Of a stretch of 64,000 nt of DNA, positions 18,225 to 27,961 are shown piece after piece (position 1 is the stretch's first letter; each line of letters begins with the position of its first letter). A program made the translations under genes and the position numbers. Source of the stretch: Calothrix anomala FACHB-343 (lineage in GTDB: Bacteria; Cyanobacteriota; Cyanobacteriia; Cyanobacteriales; Nostocaceae); contig NZ_JACJQG010000037.1 of NCBI RefSeq assembly GCF_014696435.1, forward strand, positions 24,736-88,735, written 5' to 3'. The notes beneath the pieces were generated by a model. It was not told where the DNA came from. It searched no databases and saw only the letters and a program-made list of their open reading frames with translations.

Positions 18225-20174
18225 CTACTTTTTCTCAACTCTATTCCACTCAACCTGAGTAGATTCAACGCTAGAAGTGGGAATAATCACATCTTTTCGC
18301 TTGGGTACTTGAACTCTCGTCCCAGGTCGTACCACATTACCATTAACGATGCTGTTTCCTCCCACGGTTGTGCCTTTGGTGGTGTAACCTGTTGCCAAAG
18401 CAGGTAAGATACTATTCCCTTTTTTGGCAATTTCGTTCACAACCATTAACTCCGCAGGAGAAGCTTCTCGTGGTGTTCCTACAAAAGGCTGCGACAAGTC
18501 ACTATCTACCACGCCAATCAAACGATTTTGGTAAGTGAAAGCATATCCAATTTGCTGTAAAGAAGAAAGAGCCATTCCTTTTTCCTGAGCAATCCTTTTC
18601 GCTTCTTCCTCTAAGTTGAAAGTCTTGTCTCGTTCTTCAGCTTGTAGAAGATTACGAATCTCTTCAAAAGCTTGTTTAGGTTCCCGGTCAGCTGCAATTT
18701 TTTGGGCTTGTTCCAAGGCTTGAGGAGATATAGGCTTACGGACAAAGAGGATCTTGTCGGAGACACCTTCTACTTCCACAGCATCAACTACCAGCTTTTC
18801 AACAACCTGCGCTTTCTTTCCTGTCCAACGTTCAGATTGGAGGCGATATCTTTCTGGATTAGCATTGGGAGGAGTTAACCCAGCCTTTCTAACCTCAGCG
18901 GCAGATGGATTAGCGCCAATGAGGGTAACAAGGTATTGAGTCACTTTAACCACGTTAGAAGAGGCGCTAATCCGTTTGATTTCACAAGGATTTCCCAGGA
19001 AGTCTAAATTCCAGACCCCTCTTAGACCCCATTCCGAGTCTTGGTTAGAGCCAACAGTATAGTCTCCAACTACACTGACATTAGAAGCACAAGATACAGC
19101 CAGCGCCATTCCTCCAGAAATTCTTGCTGCTTGTCCTTGTGAAGTCTTTGCCAGGGAGTACAAGCGTTGAGCAGCTTCTGCTTGAGCAAATACAGAGACT
19201 TTTTCGCCAACTGGACGTTGAACTCCTCCGATAATTCCTACGTTTCCAAAAGCAGTCTGAGAAACTTCATCTCCGCCGGTGTTACCAAAACCAACGACGT
19301 TACTATAAACCCCGATATAGCTGTTGTGGCGAACAGACTTTCCAGGCGCATTAAATACAACTCCAGTAGTCACACCTCCTACTCCAATTGCTTTAGATGG
19401 TGCTACAGGATTGTATGTAGCTTGTCCAAAGAGGAAGGTATTTTTAGATAAGCGATAGCTCACAGTACCTTCAACTCCCGCACTTGCGAAGGTACCACCT
19501 CCAGCAAACACGGAACCAGAAACATTTGTATGTCCTACTTTTACCCTTCTGATTCCAGTAAGTTGTATGGAAATAGGAACTAGATTTCCAACGTTTTTAC
19601 CTTTAGTTTCTACTGGCGTTTCTGGATTGGGTTGAGGGTTTGGTTGGGGATTACCTTGAGGATTATTGGGATTGGGTTGTGCATTTGGATTGGGGTTCGG
19701 ATTAGACTCAGGATTGGGATTGGGTTTTGGATTAGATTCCAGATTGGGATTGGGGTTCGGATTAGACTCAGGATTGGGATTAGGTTTTGGATTGGACTCA
19801 GGATTGGGGTTAGGTTTCGGATTGGACTCAGGATTGGGGTTAGGTTTCGGATTGGACTCAGGATTGGGGTTAGGTTTCGGATTGGACTCAGGATTGGGGT
19901 TAGGTTTCGGATTGGATTCCGGATTGGGATTAGGTTTTGGATTGGGGTTAGGTTTTGGATGAGATTCCGGATTGGGATTGGGTTGGGGTTTTGGATTGGG
20001 GTTAGGTTTTGGATGAGATTCCGGATTGGGATTGGGTTGGGGTTTTGGTTGGGGATTGTGTTGGGGATTATGTTGGGGATTATGTTGTGGTTTTGGCTGG
20101 GGATGTGCGAATGCAGATTGCGTCACCAAAATTAACAACAGATTAGATAATGCAACAGAAGCTTTATGAATCAT
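18225..20174 (-). CDS. Secreted protein with Pro/Asn decapeptide repeats and a beta-rich domain
   Basis: 649 aa with ATG at 20174 and GGAGAG upstream. A cleavable signal peptide ([19 protein letters not shown], cleavage after SAFA) is followed by about 160 residues of alternating X-Pro repeats, chiefly the decapeptide [10 protein letters not shown]. Next comes a beta-strand-rich region (about 190-400: [45 protein letters not shown]) that looks like an outer-membrane barrel or autotransporter-like sheet. The C-terminal region has helices and ends basic. Alternating X-Pro runs form stiff polyproline II rods, as in TonB. I do not recognise the family; a periplasm- or wall-spanning surface protein is inference. 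The rod is encoded by a DNA minisatellite, so length variation is expected. Confidence 0.75.
   Translation of the reverse strand: MIHKASVALSNLLLILVTQSAFAHPQPKPQHNPQHNPQHNPQPKPQPNPNPESHPKPNPNPKPQPNPNPESHPKPNPNPKPNPNPESNPKPNPNPESNPKPNPNPESNPKPNPNPESNPKPNPNPESNPKPNPNPESNPNPNPNLESNPKPNPNPESNPNPNPNAQPNPNNPQGNPQPNPQPNPETPVETKGKNVGNLVPISIQLTGIRRVKVGHTNVSGSVFAGGGTFASAGVEGTVSYRLSKNTFLFGQATYNPVAPSKAIGVGGVTTGVVFNAPGKSVRHNSYIGVYSNVVGFGNTGGDEVSQTAFGNVGIIGGVQRPVGEKVSVFAQAEAAQRLYSLAKTSQGQAARISGGMALAVSCASNVSVVGDYTVGSNQDSEWGLRGVWNLDFLGNPCEIKRISASSNVVKVTQYLVTLIGANPSAAEVRKAGLTPPNANPERYRLQSERWTGKKAQVVEKLVVDAVEVEGVSDKILFVRKPISPQALEQAQKIAADREPKQAFEEIRNLLQAEERDKTFNLEEEAKRIAQEKGMALSSLQQIGYAFTYQNRLIGVVDSDLSQPFVGTPREASPAELMVVNEIAKKGNSILPALATGYTTKGTTVGGNSIVNGNVVRPGTRVQVPKRKDVIIPTSSVESTQVEWNRVEKK
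19690..20050 (-). repeat. 30-bp minisatellite encoding the Pro/Asn rod
   Basis: On the + strand the unit reads ggattggggttaggtttcgg plus attggactca, period 30 bp, with at least five nearly exact tandem units around 19790-19920 and diverged units on both sides. A 30-bp period keeps the frame whatever the copy number. Confidence 0.9.
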
Positions 20175-20653
20175 CAGATTCTCTCCTCACTTGTGTAGAT
20201 TTAAAACTCTCTGTTTTCATGGTTTGAGTTAGCAGATATCAGAAACAACCACCCAAACTAGCTCATAATGACAAATGCCAAAAAGGCTATGAAAATCACT
20301 TGATTGGGAGCAAATGATGGGTAAATTGTCTCTTGCAAGCCGTAATATATGCATTGACTACCTATTCCAAAATTACAAAATTTGAAAATTCTATTTTTTG
20401 TCTAGAAAATAGGATAAAATATGCCCAAATTATGATTGGCAACTTAATCGAAGATGCAAAAGCAACCTTTACAAAAGCTGCAAAGGTTTTACTATAAATT
20501 TCTCAACCAGCCTATGTACTTAGTTAATAAAAAACATGAAGGATTTCAACTCTGAATTTTTATGAGATACCGTCTCAAAGTTGATAAAATTACTCAAACT
20601 ACAAACTAATCTTGTAGTTAGCTCTAGCACTACGATAATATTTTGAGAAAATT

Positions 20654-20683
20654 AAACACCTTATTTCATCAAAAAGGTGTTTT
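20654..20683. terminator. Hairpin in the gene-free interval
   Basis: aaacacctt / aaggtgttt arms with an 11-nt loop and a short T run on the + strand. No gene on the + strand lies just upstream, so the transcript it would end is unknown. Confidence 0.4.
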
Positions 20684-21348
20684 CAGCTATTTACTGGCGT
20701 CAAAAAATCAAAATAAGGACTGATTGCAGATTATGACTATCCTTGGTAATTTCAAGTATTTTATATAATAACAATCAATGCCACTATTTTGAATCTCTCA
20801 ATTCGACTAATTGTCAAAATTACCTCACAATATGTAGACTTATTTACCCTGATTTCTTTTTTGGAGACTCGAAAACATCAGATAACTTTTGTACCTGATG
20901 ACATAGTTCAATAGCCTGTTTTACAAGCTGCTATAAAAGCCTGTATTTCAGACTGCTTGAAAATATTTATTAATTTCCAAAAAATAGGCTGGAAACCTTA
21001 CAAAATAAGATTTTGAGCGAATAATATCGATGGCAACTATTTACTGAGAAAATTAACGCTCAAATACTTACCCTATATACATCTGAGAGTTTTAATCTTG
21101 CTTTTATCCGTTCACAGCAATCGGAACTAACTAAAAACTGTGAATCTCTTGAACTTTGGCTGATGCACTCAAAAACAAAATTCATATTTGTTAGTGGAAA
21201 TGCTTATAGATATTCTTTTACCATATACTTATCTGGTTTTTATATAAGTTACACACATATTCATCTGGCATATATAGGGTTGACATAATATTCTATATGT
21301 GTATTTGGCTCGCTATGAAAAGATTGCTTATTCAGGAAACCTTCATTT

Positions 21349-21420
21349 ATGGCTGAAAGTTGTGGCAACTGCAAGCATTTTCAGCTTGACAACTCAAGTC
21401 AGGGTATGAAGTCATGCTAA
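21349..21420 (+). CDS. Possible 23-aa Cys-rich peptide or gene remnant
   Basis: MAESCGNCKHFQLDN... ends GMKSC and stop. The CGNCKHF motif resembles the N-terminus of small Cys-rich metal-binding proteins, so this may be the first exon-like stump of a broken gene. No clear SD. Weak support. Confidence 0.2.
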   Translation: MAESCGNCKHFQLDNSSQGMKSC

Positions 21421-21665
21421 ATTATTTAAAATATATTTAGTTTGGTTTAATAGAAAATAGATTATTCAATAACAGTATTTTTTTGTTTAAAAATCTATTA
21501 AAAGGTGTTGCTGAAAAATAAGCGATCGCATTTAACATGCTATTTATTTGTGAAGCTGCACAAAACTAGATTTTTATTTAACGCAAAGGTACGCTAAGGT
21601 TAACGCAAAGGTACGCAGAGTTTTTTTCAGTTCTATATCTTCCAAGATAATTATGTGTATCTTCA

Positions 21666-21786
21666 TATAGGACTAGTATTTGATTTCTGAAATTATTTGC
21701 GTAGGGAGGGAACAGGGAACAGAGAACAGGGAAGAAGGAATCAAAGTATACTGAGTTTTTTTCAAAAATAAAATATGAATCCTATA
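21666..21786. repeat. Miniature inverted-repeat element, family A, copy 3 (short)
   Basis: 121 bp with ends tataggactagtatttgatt and aaataaaatatgaatcctata, matching the inverted termini of the 3795 and 8062 copies. The interior is different: a gggaacagggaacagagaac purine repeat. It ends 57 bp before the next gene. Confidence 0.75.
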
Positions 21787-21843
21787 TTAAATTGGTATTA
21801 GTTGAAATAAAATCTTTCTATTAACTGTTGCAACAATTAAAAA

Positions 21844-22143
21844 ATGACAAACCAAACCATTCGCGTTGTAGCCCGTGTTGTGGCTTTACCCGATAAAATA
21901 GAAGCACTCAAAGCAGTTTTGTTGGAATTAATTGAACCAACCCGACAGGAAACAGGTGCTATCACCTATGAACTTTTACAAAATCAGCACGATCCCACAG
22001 ATTTTACTTTTGTTGAAGAATGGACTTCTAACGAGGCATTAAATAATCATTTAGATTCACCCCATCTCCAAGAAGCAGCAGCCAAATTAGAAGGTTTAGT
22101 AGCTAATGCACCAGATATTCGCCGTTATTATCTTGTGGCTTAA
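21844..22143 (+). CDS. Putative quinol monooxygenase (ABM/YgiN family)
   Basis: 99-aa single-domain ABM-fold protein: IRVVARVVALPDKIEALKA, PTRQETGAITYELLQNQHDP (family pattern), FVEEWTSNEALNNHLDSPHL and a final strand IRRYYLVA. Such dimeric ferredoxin-fold enzymes act on quinols or small aromatic/signal molecules without a cofactor. Substrate unknown. Monocistronic, no clear SD. Confidence 0.85.
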   Translation: MTNQTIRVVARVVALPDKIEALKAVLLELIEPTRQETGAITYELLQNQHDPTDFTFVEEWTSNEALNNHLDSPHLQEAAAKLEGLVANAPDIRRYYLVA

Positions 22144-22188
22144 GTAAATCGGCGCGATTAAATATAACTTGTCATTGGTCATTTTCTA

Positions 22189-22209
22189 GAGACGCGATTA
22201 ATCGCGTCT
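22189..22209. repeat. Dispersed palindrome GAGACGCGAT..ATCGCGTCTC
   Basis: gagacgcgattaatcgcgtct, another copy of the palindrome seen at 13279, 14440 and 39920. It lies in the convergent gap between two genes. Confidence 0.8.
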
Positions 22210-22247
22210 GTACAAGTTTCAGTTGTCTTCCTTATCTTCCTTGTCTC

Positions 22248-22682
22248 TCACCCTCCTTCGCTAAATTCTCCGGTAATTAATAGCCAAATTCGAGAAGGGA
22301 AGTAGCCTTGTACGGGATTTTTCTGAATTGATTTTGCTAGAATTGCGCCCAATAAACCACGACGTACTTCTGAATCTGTGACGCCGGAAATGCTTCGTGC
22401 TCTAGAAAAATTAATAATGGCTGTATCGTAATCATCCCGATTAGCAGCAGCTTGAATTGCAATTCGCATCAATCGGGCATATTCTGCACCATAGCTGGGG
22501 TTAATCCACAAGCCATTGGGAATGCAATCTCCGGAGAAGACATTACCTGCTTTACCTGTGATTTGGCTGACGCATTTTGTCTTATCTTGAGCAGCGACAT
22601 CTGGTAGATTTATTACTGTGAAAGTGGTAATAGTCGCTGCTCCTACTATTACTAAACCCTGATTAAGATAGTCATTTGTCAT
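22248..22682 (-). CDS. Hypothetical protein, possibly exported
   Basis: 144 aa. A hydrophobic N-terminal stretch (GLVIVGAATITTFTVINL) precedes DVAAQDK, which suggests a signal peptide or anchor. Two cysteines (CVSQ, GDCIPNGLW) and helical TPR-like segments (MRIAIQAAANRDDYDTAIIN, SRARSI) follow. It resembles small exported cyanobacterial proteins of unknown role. The start codon falls inside a TGACAAA heptamer array that offers several ATGs and no SD, so the true start is uncertain. Confidence 0.6.
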   Translation of the reverse strand: MTNDYLNQGLVIVGAATITTFTVINLPDVAAQDKTKCVSQITGKAGNVFSGDCIPNGLWINPSYGAEYARLMRIAIQAAANRDDYDTAIINFSRARSISGVTDSEVRRGLLGAILAKSIQKNPVQGYFPSRIWLLITGEFSEGG

Positions 22683-22700
22683 TTGTCATTTGTCATTGGT
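22671..22700. repeat. Heptamer tandem array (TGACAAA)
   Basis: About four units of gtcattt on the + strand, overlapping the start of the preceding reverse-strand gene. The rest of 22700-22957 holds a gcccaatgcccaatgc-type array and a decayed family B segment. Confidence 0.8.
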
Positions 22701-22957
22701 AAGCATTTCTAGTTTATTTACCATTTATTTATTGATTTTTGTTTATTTACACCTACTTACAACAATTCATATCATATTTGTGATGTGTTCATATATTTTT
22801 AGAGGGCACGGCAATGCCATGCCCCTACTGATTTGTAATAAGTGGGAATAGGGTATAAAGAAAAACCAATGCCCAATTCCCTATGCCCAATGCCCGAAGC
22901 GGCGGGGCGACTAATCCCAAATATCCATGAGAAAATAAAGCTTCCCGCCGCTTTCAA

Positions 22958-25738
22958 TTAACTGCGTTTTTGCGCTGTCGGTTGAGAACCTGCAGTTACA
23001 ATGACTACATTCTCTGGTTTAATTAACTCCTGAATGACTTTTTGCACATCTGCCATAGTTACAGACTCAATTTGGCGGGGAAATTCTTGGATTTCTTGAG
23101 GTGAAAGTCCGTAGACATCATTATCCAAAATAATGCTGGCGACAGCACTAGGATTAGCTAAATCTACGGGGTAGCTGTTGCTAATTGAGCGTTTGGCGGT
23201 GTTCAATTCTGCTTGAGTTATGCCTTGTTCCCGCAGCTGTTTGAGTAAGGCTAGGGTACTAGCGATCGCTTTTTCTGCATCTTGGGGATCTGTCTGCATT
23301 TGAATCAAGAAGGGGCCGGGGTTAACTCCTGCAGCAAAGCCGCTGTAAATACCATAAGTTAAACCTTGGCGATCGCGTACTTCTGTACCTAAACGACTAG
23401 ATAAGGTATCGCCACCCAAAATTTGATTCAGGACTAAAGCTGCATAGTAACGCGGATCTTTGCGGGAGATGCCATTATAACCAAGGTAAGTGACAGCTTC
23501 GGCTTTACCAGGAATTACTTTATTCAAGCGTGTCAAAGTTGCGGGTAACTCTACAGGTGGTAAATTCAGTTGCGGTGATTTACCTTGGGCTTGCCATTTA
23601 CCGAAACTTTGATTCAGCAAGGCTTTGACCTTTGCTGGCTCAAAATCGCCTACTAAAGCGATCGTTGTTGTATCTGGGCGGTAATGTTCCCGATAGAAGC
23701 GCAGCACATCATCGCGAGTAATATTGTTTAAGCTTTCGATGGTAGCAAAGCTATGGAACGGATGATTTTCTGGGTAAATTACTTGTTGAAAGGCTCTTCT
23801 TCCTAAAGATTGGGGATCGTCAAGTTGGACTTTTAAGCTAGTTAACACCCGTTGACGAGTCAATTCTAACTGGTCGGCGGGGAAGGTAGCATTTTGTGTC
23901 ACATCTGCTAAAGTTTGAATTAATATTGGCAGATCTGCTGATAGTCCTTGAGCGCCAATATTGACGCCTTCGCGACTAGCGGAAAATTCCAGACTTGCGC
24001 CTCTATCTTCTAAAGTTTCCGCCAAAGTCAAAGCATCTTGAGTTTTCGTCCCATTCATTAAGTTGTTAGCTGTAAGATTTGCTAACCCAGCTTTTTGATT
24101 ACCATCAAACACAGTCCCCGCGTCAATTTGTCCGCTTAAATTAATTGTCGGTACACTGCGATCGCGTAACAGCAAGACTCGTAAACCATTAGCTAAAGTA
24201 AACTGTTCTGGTAGCGCTTGTTGGCTATTGCTAGTACTAGAAGTAGCAGGAGGTAAATATTTAGCTAATTCGGCTGGATCTACAGGTTGACCAGGGCTAA
24301 AATTTTCACTAGTGCGGCTAGAACCACCGCTAGCATCCGCTTGTTCGCCATTTGCTTGGCTTGGTTCAAAGAAGCCGATGGTTTGTTTGGCTGGATTGAG
24401 GTAAGTTTTTGCAACTCGCTGTACATCTTGAGGGGTAACTTTAGCGATCGCAGCTAAATATTTTTCGACAAAATGATAATCTTCCGCGATCGTTTGGTTA
24501 TACCCTAATTGGTTGGCTTGACTGGTGATATCCTGGTTACCCAAAATAAATGAAGCTTGGAGTTGGGTTTTAGCGCGGTTTAATTCCTCTGTCGTTACTG
24601 GCTGTTGTTGCAGTTTCACCAAAGATTGTTGCATTACTTGGGCAATTTTGCCTAATTCTTGACCTGGAGCTGCTGTAGCATTCAGTTCATACCAACCCGG
24701 CTCTATTAATTCTGCGGCGCTACCACTTACAGCGCTAGCCAGTCCAGATTCTACCAAATCCTGATAAAGGCGAGAACTACGTCCACCAGTTAAAATCATA
24801 TCCATGACATCAATTGCGGGAACATCAGGATGTTTTAAATCTGGTAGCGGATAAACAGCTTGCAGTAATGCTGCACTTCCTGCTTCTTTCAAGACAATTG
24901 GCGTTTTTTGTGCGGGGACAGCACTCACGGCTTTCTTAGGTTCCTGTATTCCTAAGTTTTTGTTGGCTCTTGGCGTTACTTTACCAAAAGTTTCTTTAAC
25001 AGCCTTGATTGTTGGTTCTGTGGTAAAATCCCCTGTAATTACCAATGTGGCATTTTCTGGGCTGTAGTACCTTTGGTAATAATTACGTACCTGGTCTACC
25101 GTGAATTTCTCCACATCAGCTTTTGTTCCGCCGACAGGTAAACCATAAGCACGGTTAGGAAAAGCCGCTTGCATCACTGCTCGGTTTAAACGATAGCTCG
25201 GTGAGTTTTCATACCCTTGTAACTCGGATATAACTACCCGTTTTTCACTAGTTAGTTGCTCAGTGCCAATCAAGGAATTTTTCATGCGATCGGCTTCTAA
25301 GGTCAGTAATGCTTCTAGTTTATCTCGGCGCACTGTGCCAAAGTATACAGTTTCATCATAGCTAGTAAAAGCATTAAATTGACTGCCTAAAGCACTAAAT
25401 AACCGCCCAAACTGCACCGGACGCTCTTGTGTACCCTTAAACATTAAATGTTCTAATTGGTGAGAAATGCCACTTTCTCCCTTACCTTCATTACGAGAGC
25501 CTACTTTATACCATACCTGCACGCTAACTACAGGCGCTGTATGTATTTCTTTCGTTAGTACAGTTAAGCCATTGTCTAACACCGTCTTTTTCACGCCTTG
25601 GGACAGGGAGAGAGTAGATACAGGTGCTACTGCTGGAGGTGTTGCAGCATTGGTGAGATGACCAGAAACCGGCACAGTACTAAGCAGTAGACTGAGTAAT
25701 AACCCTATTAGCATGTATGAGCGTAGCTTCATAAACAT
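22958..25738 (-). CDS. M16-family zinc metallopeptidase, two-domain, exported
   Basis: About 926 aa. N-terminal signal peptide (MLIGLLLSLLLSTVPVSG). The first M16 domain has the inverted zinc motif HQLEH (about 93-97) and the downstream glutamate region SEKRVVISELQ. A second M16-like domain (about 500-915) lacks HxxEH and is presumably structural, as in processing peptidase pairs and pitrilysin halves, with the R/Y region YGIYSGF. A Ser/Gly/Asn-rich linker (about 455-490) separates the halves. Likely a periplasmic or envelope peptidase that degrades short peptides. Start ATG at 25738 (or 25732); the TTG at 25741 is less likely. Confidence 0.9.
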   Translation of the reverse strand: MFMKLRSYMLIGLLLSLLLSTVPVSGHLTNAATPPAVAPVSTLSLSQGVKKTVLDNGLTVLTKEIHTAPVVSVQVWYKVGSRNEGKGESGISHQLEHLMFKGTQERPVQFGRLFSALGSQFNAFTSYDETVYFGTVRRDKLEALLTLEADRMKNSLIGTEQLTSEKRVVISELQGYENSPSYRLNRAVMQAAFPNRAYGLPVGGTKADVEKFTVDQVRNYYQRYYSPENATLVITGDFTTEPTIKAVKETFGKVTPRANKNLGIQEPKKAVSAVPAQKTPIVLKEAGSAALLQAVYPLPDLKHPDVPAIDVMDMILTGGRSSRLYQDLVESGLASAVSGSAAELIEPGWYELNATAAPGQELGKIAQVMQQSLVKLQQQPVTTEELNRAKTQLQASFILGNQDITSQANQLGYNQTIAEDYHFVEKYLAAIAKVTPQDVQRVAKTYLNPAKQTIGFFEPSQANGEQADASGGSSRTSENFSPGQPVDPAELAKYLPPATSSTSNSQQALPEQFTLANGLRVLLLRDRSVPTINLSGQIDAGTVFDGNQKAGLANLTANNLMNGTKTQDALTLAETLEDRGASLEFSASREGVNIGAQGLSADLPILIQTLADVTQNATFPADQLELTRQRVLTSLKVQLDDPQSLGRRAFQQVIYPENHPFHSFATIESLNNITRDDVLRFYREHYRPDTTTIALVGDFEPAKVKALLNQSFGKWQAQGKSPQLNLPPVELPATLTRLNKVIPGKAEAVTYLGYNGISRKDPRYYAALVLNQILGGDTLSSRLGTEVRDRQGLTYGIYSGFAAGVNPGPFLIQMQTDPQDAEKAIASTLALLKQLREQGITQAELNTAKRSISNSYPVDLANPSAVASIILDNDVYGLSPQEIQEFPRQIESVTMADVQKVIQELIKPENVVIVTAGSQPTAQKRS

Positions 25739-25963
25739 CAAAAATGGAAATTCTCAATTTAACTGAGAATAAAAATAAATGGTAGCAATTTGAAGCTTGG
25801 GAGAGGGAAGGGGGTAAGCCGATAATTAGTATTATTCTTTTTTGACTGCTTACTTAAGTAAATACACTGCCAATGCAGATATTGTTCCTTAACAACACAT
25901 CATCGCGGGCACTGTGAGAAAATAATTTTGTTGTCCTATCAGGAATGCGATCGCCTAAGAATT

Positions 25964-26029
25964 ATGATTTCTACCATCAAGCGCCGCTACACGTTGGATG
26001 AATATCGCGCCATCGAAGAAAAATTGTAG
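25964..26029 (+). pseudogene. Uma2-family (DUF820) N-terminal remnant
   Basis: 21 codons, MISTIKRRYTLDEYRAIEEK plus L, then a stop. This matches the usual start of cyanobacterial Uma2 nuclease-fold proteins (YTLEEYRALEE), after which nothing follows. The remaining 25739-26214 spacer holds no other gene. Confidence 0.5.
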
Positions 26030-26214
26030 AACTAAAAGGGCAAATAGCTTTCTGATTTCAGTAGTTAATCAGTGATACTACTTTTTCTGCTTGTATCAAA
26101 AGCTATTGTAATTTTGCAAAAATTCTCTCATGCCGATCAATAGGGAAATTTTTTAAGGTAAAGAAGATTAAGCGTACTTTAACTGGCTAAATAGTTTCCT
26201 TAAGGTAATTTCCT

Positions 26215-27669
26215 ATGCCCATCATTTTTCCTTTTGTCATTCAGGCCGTTTTACCTGCTTTAAGTACTATTTTTGCTCTTTTAGTACCTGTATTGGCTGC
26301 TGTTATCAATTTCACATTGACTCGTATCCCTAAAATTCCTTCCTATATTCGCCTTATAAAAATTTTGTATTGTGATATAAATTCATCTGCCAAAGAGCGC
26401 AAAATCATTACCGGAGGACTCTTAGTAATTGGTAGTATTTTGACGTTTATGGCTTATTCTTTGATACCTTGGACTGGAGTTCCTTTAATTGGTGCTGTTA
26501 CTAGTCCCATTGCAGCTGCTATTGCGCTTGTTGTTGCCCTAGTGGTTTTAGACACTATTTTTGAGATTAACAAAGGTTATTATCTTGAACGGCTCAAAAA
26601 AGAAAATTTTGCTGGACTAGATGAAATAGAAGCTGATATCAGAAATTTAAAAAGAATTTTTGGTAGTTCGTGGCAGAAAGTTGTCACTACCATTAATGAT
26701 GCTAGCCATAAAATATATGAAGAAGGTAGTAAAAGCGGCATTTCTTTTAGCGATCAAGGTTATCAAAACTATCTTGACCATGAATTAGAAGGATTGAATG
26801 TATATGTTGCTAAAAGCTCAATTGAAAATTATCAAAATCTAAATGCAGATTTATTAAAGCAAAATAACAGCGATAGTTGGTTAAAAGATGCACTGTCTTT
26901 TAGTACAAGTGCATCTGTAGGGACATTGGCTGGTGTTGGAACTTCAGCCGTTGCCTCATCATTATTTGTGCCAGCTAGTATTTGGACAACTGTTCAAGGC
27001 TTTTTTGGAATATCTACAGGTATAGTTGTTAGTGCATCAACATACTCATTGCTAACGCTCGCTGCTCCTGTTGGATTGGGAGTATTGGCAACTGTGGGAA
27101 TTTATAGCGGTTTGATGAATTGGAGCAATAAAGAAGAAGCCGCCAAAATGAGTAAATTTTTGTCAGAAATTATTATTGCTGCTTTACCTATGGCTTGGAT
27201 AGATGGTGAATTAGCTCAACAGGAGGAAGATGCCATAGATGGGTTGATAACTACCTCAGGAATCAGGCAGCAAGAACAATCTCTGGTTTGGAAAGCTATA
27301 AAAGAACGCAAAACTTTTGACCAAATTATCCAAACAAGTATTCTTTTCGACAATGAACATAGGGAAAAAACTTGTAGCCAAAGCAATAACGAGCGGCTGA
27401 AACATCGCCTAATGTTGTGTGCTGCTTGGGAAATTGCTATTTCTGATGGAAAAATTGAGGTATCAGAATTGCAACTTCATAACCGCATGGCAGATAAGCT
27501 GGGTATTTCGCGTGAAGAAGTCCAAGAAATTCGTCGGGTTATCAATCTTAAACACAAAGGTGAGCTTTTACAAGTAACAGAAGTATTACAGCCAACCGGT
27601 TCTAAGACCAAGTTATTAAGAGGTGTTCGCGAACAATATCGCCTACGACCAGCGCCTGATGATCTTTAG
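26215..27669 (+). CDS. Membrane protein with C-terminal TerB-like domain
   Basis: 484 aa. Two to three hydrophobic segments near the N-terminus (about 5-35 and 65-115), a soluble helical region (115-225), further hydrophobic glycine/serine-rich segments (about 230-300) and a C-terminal helical domain with two acidic TerB-like loops: ALPMAWIDGELAQQEEDAI and AAWEIAISDGKIEVSELQL. TerB domains bind metal through such acidic DG.I...E loops and occur in tellurite/stress and phage-defence contexts. The full architecture is not one I can name. AAGG precedes the ATG. No ter genes adjoin. Confidence 0.6.
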   Translation: MPIIFPFVIQAVLPALSTIFALLVPVLAAVINFTLTRIPKIPSYIRLIKILYCDINSSAKERKIITGGLLVIGSILTFMAYSLIPWTGVPLIGAVTSPIAAAIALVVALVVLDTIFEINKGYYLERLKKENFAGLDEIEADIRNLKRIFGSSWQKVVTTINDASHKIYEEGSKSGISFSDQGYQNYLDHELEGLNVYVAKSSIENYQNLNADLLKQNNSDSWLKDALSFSTSASVGTLAGVGTSAVASSLFVPASIWTTVQGFFGISTGIVVSASTYSLLTLAAPVGLGVLATVGIYSGLMNWSNKEEAAKMSKFLSEIIIAALPMAWIDGELAQQEEDAIDGLITTSGIRQQEQSLVWKAIKERKTFDQIIQTSILFDNEHREKTCSQSNNERLKHRLMLCAAWEIAISDGKIEVSELQLHNRMADKLGISREEVQEIRRVINLKHKGELLQVTEVLQPTGSKTKLLRGVREQYRLRPAPDDL

Positions 27670-27751
27670 TCATACTATGCAGTCTAATTCCCTATCTTTA
27701 TTACCTTAATTCATTAGCAAAATTAAGCACAGCCATCCCTTAAGTAAATGG

Positions 27752-27961
27752 CGATCGCCCAAGTTCACTGGCATCTTGTTTACAGGAGTTGCTTGGTATG
27801 ATGACCAACTGAAACCTCACTCTAAACTTGCAAAGCGTGAAGTGAGACGTTGGATTAGTCGAGTTGGTCATCAAGGTATGTTTGTGCTGTTAAAACGGAT
27901 GAAATAAGGTGAGAGTGTTGATGATGCTTACAAGTCAATGTACGAGCAAATCAAGCAGTAA
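27752..27961 (+). pseudogene. Unrecognised gene remnant with an in-frame stop
   Basis: An open frame without a start codon reads RSPKFTGILFTGVAWYDDQ..., REVRRWISRVGHQGMFVLLK..., then TAA at 27905 and [17 protein letters not shown] to a second stop. The VRRWISRVG-type helix faintly recalls HD domains of tRNA nucleotidyltransferase-like proteins, but this is weak. It overlaps the 3' end of mfd by 11 bp. Confidence 0.35.

Larger units (their letters stand above)
20175..21843. other. 1.67-kb gene-free interval
   Basis: Very AT-rich and without a credible long gene on either strand. Contents I can name: a hairpin at 20654-20683, a possible 23-codon Cys-containing peptide at 21349, two 'aacgcaaaggtacgc' direct repeats near 21580-21618, and a family A element at 21666. 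The unexplained 20175-21340 part has several dyads and may hold decayed genes or untranslated RNA. Confidence 0.5.

Noticed and set aside
19632-20135. Two long open frames on the + strand (Gly/Leu/Phe- and Ile/Arg-rich)
   Set aside because: They are shadows of the 30-bp minisatellite on the opposite strand; the reverse-strand protein has a signal peptide and SD.
22958-25738. Two fused or frameshifted M16 genes
   Set aside because: A single frame with a linker and one active, one inactive domain is a normal M16 architecture.
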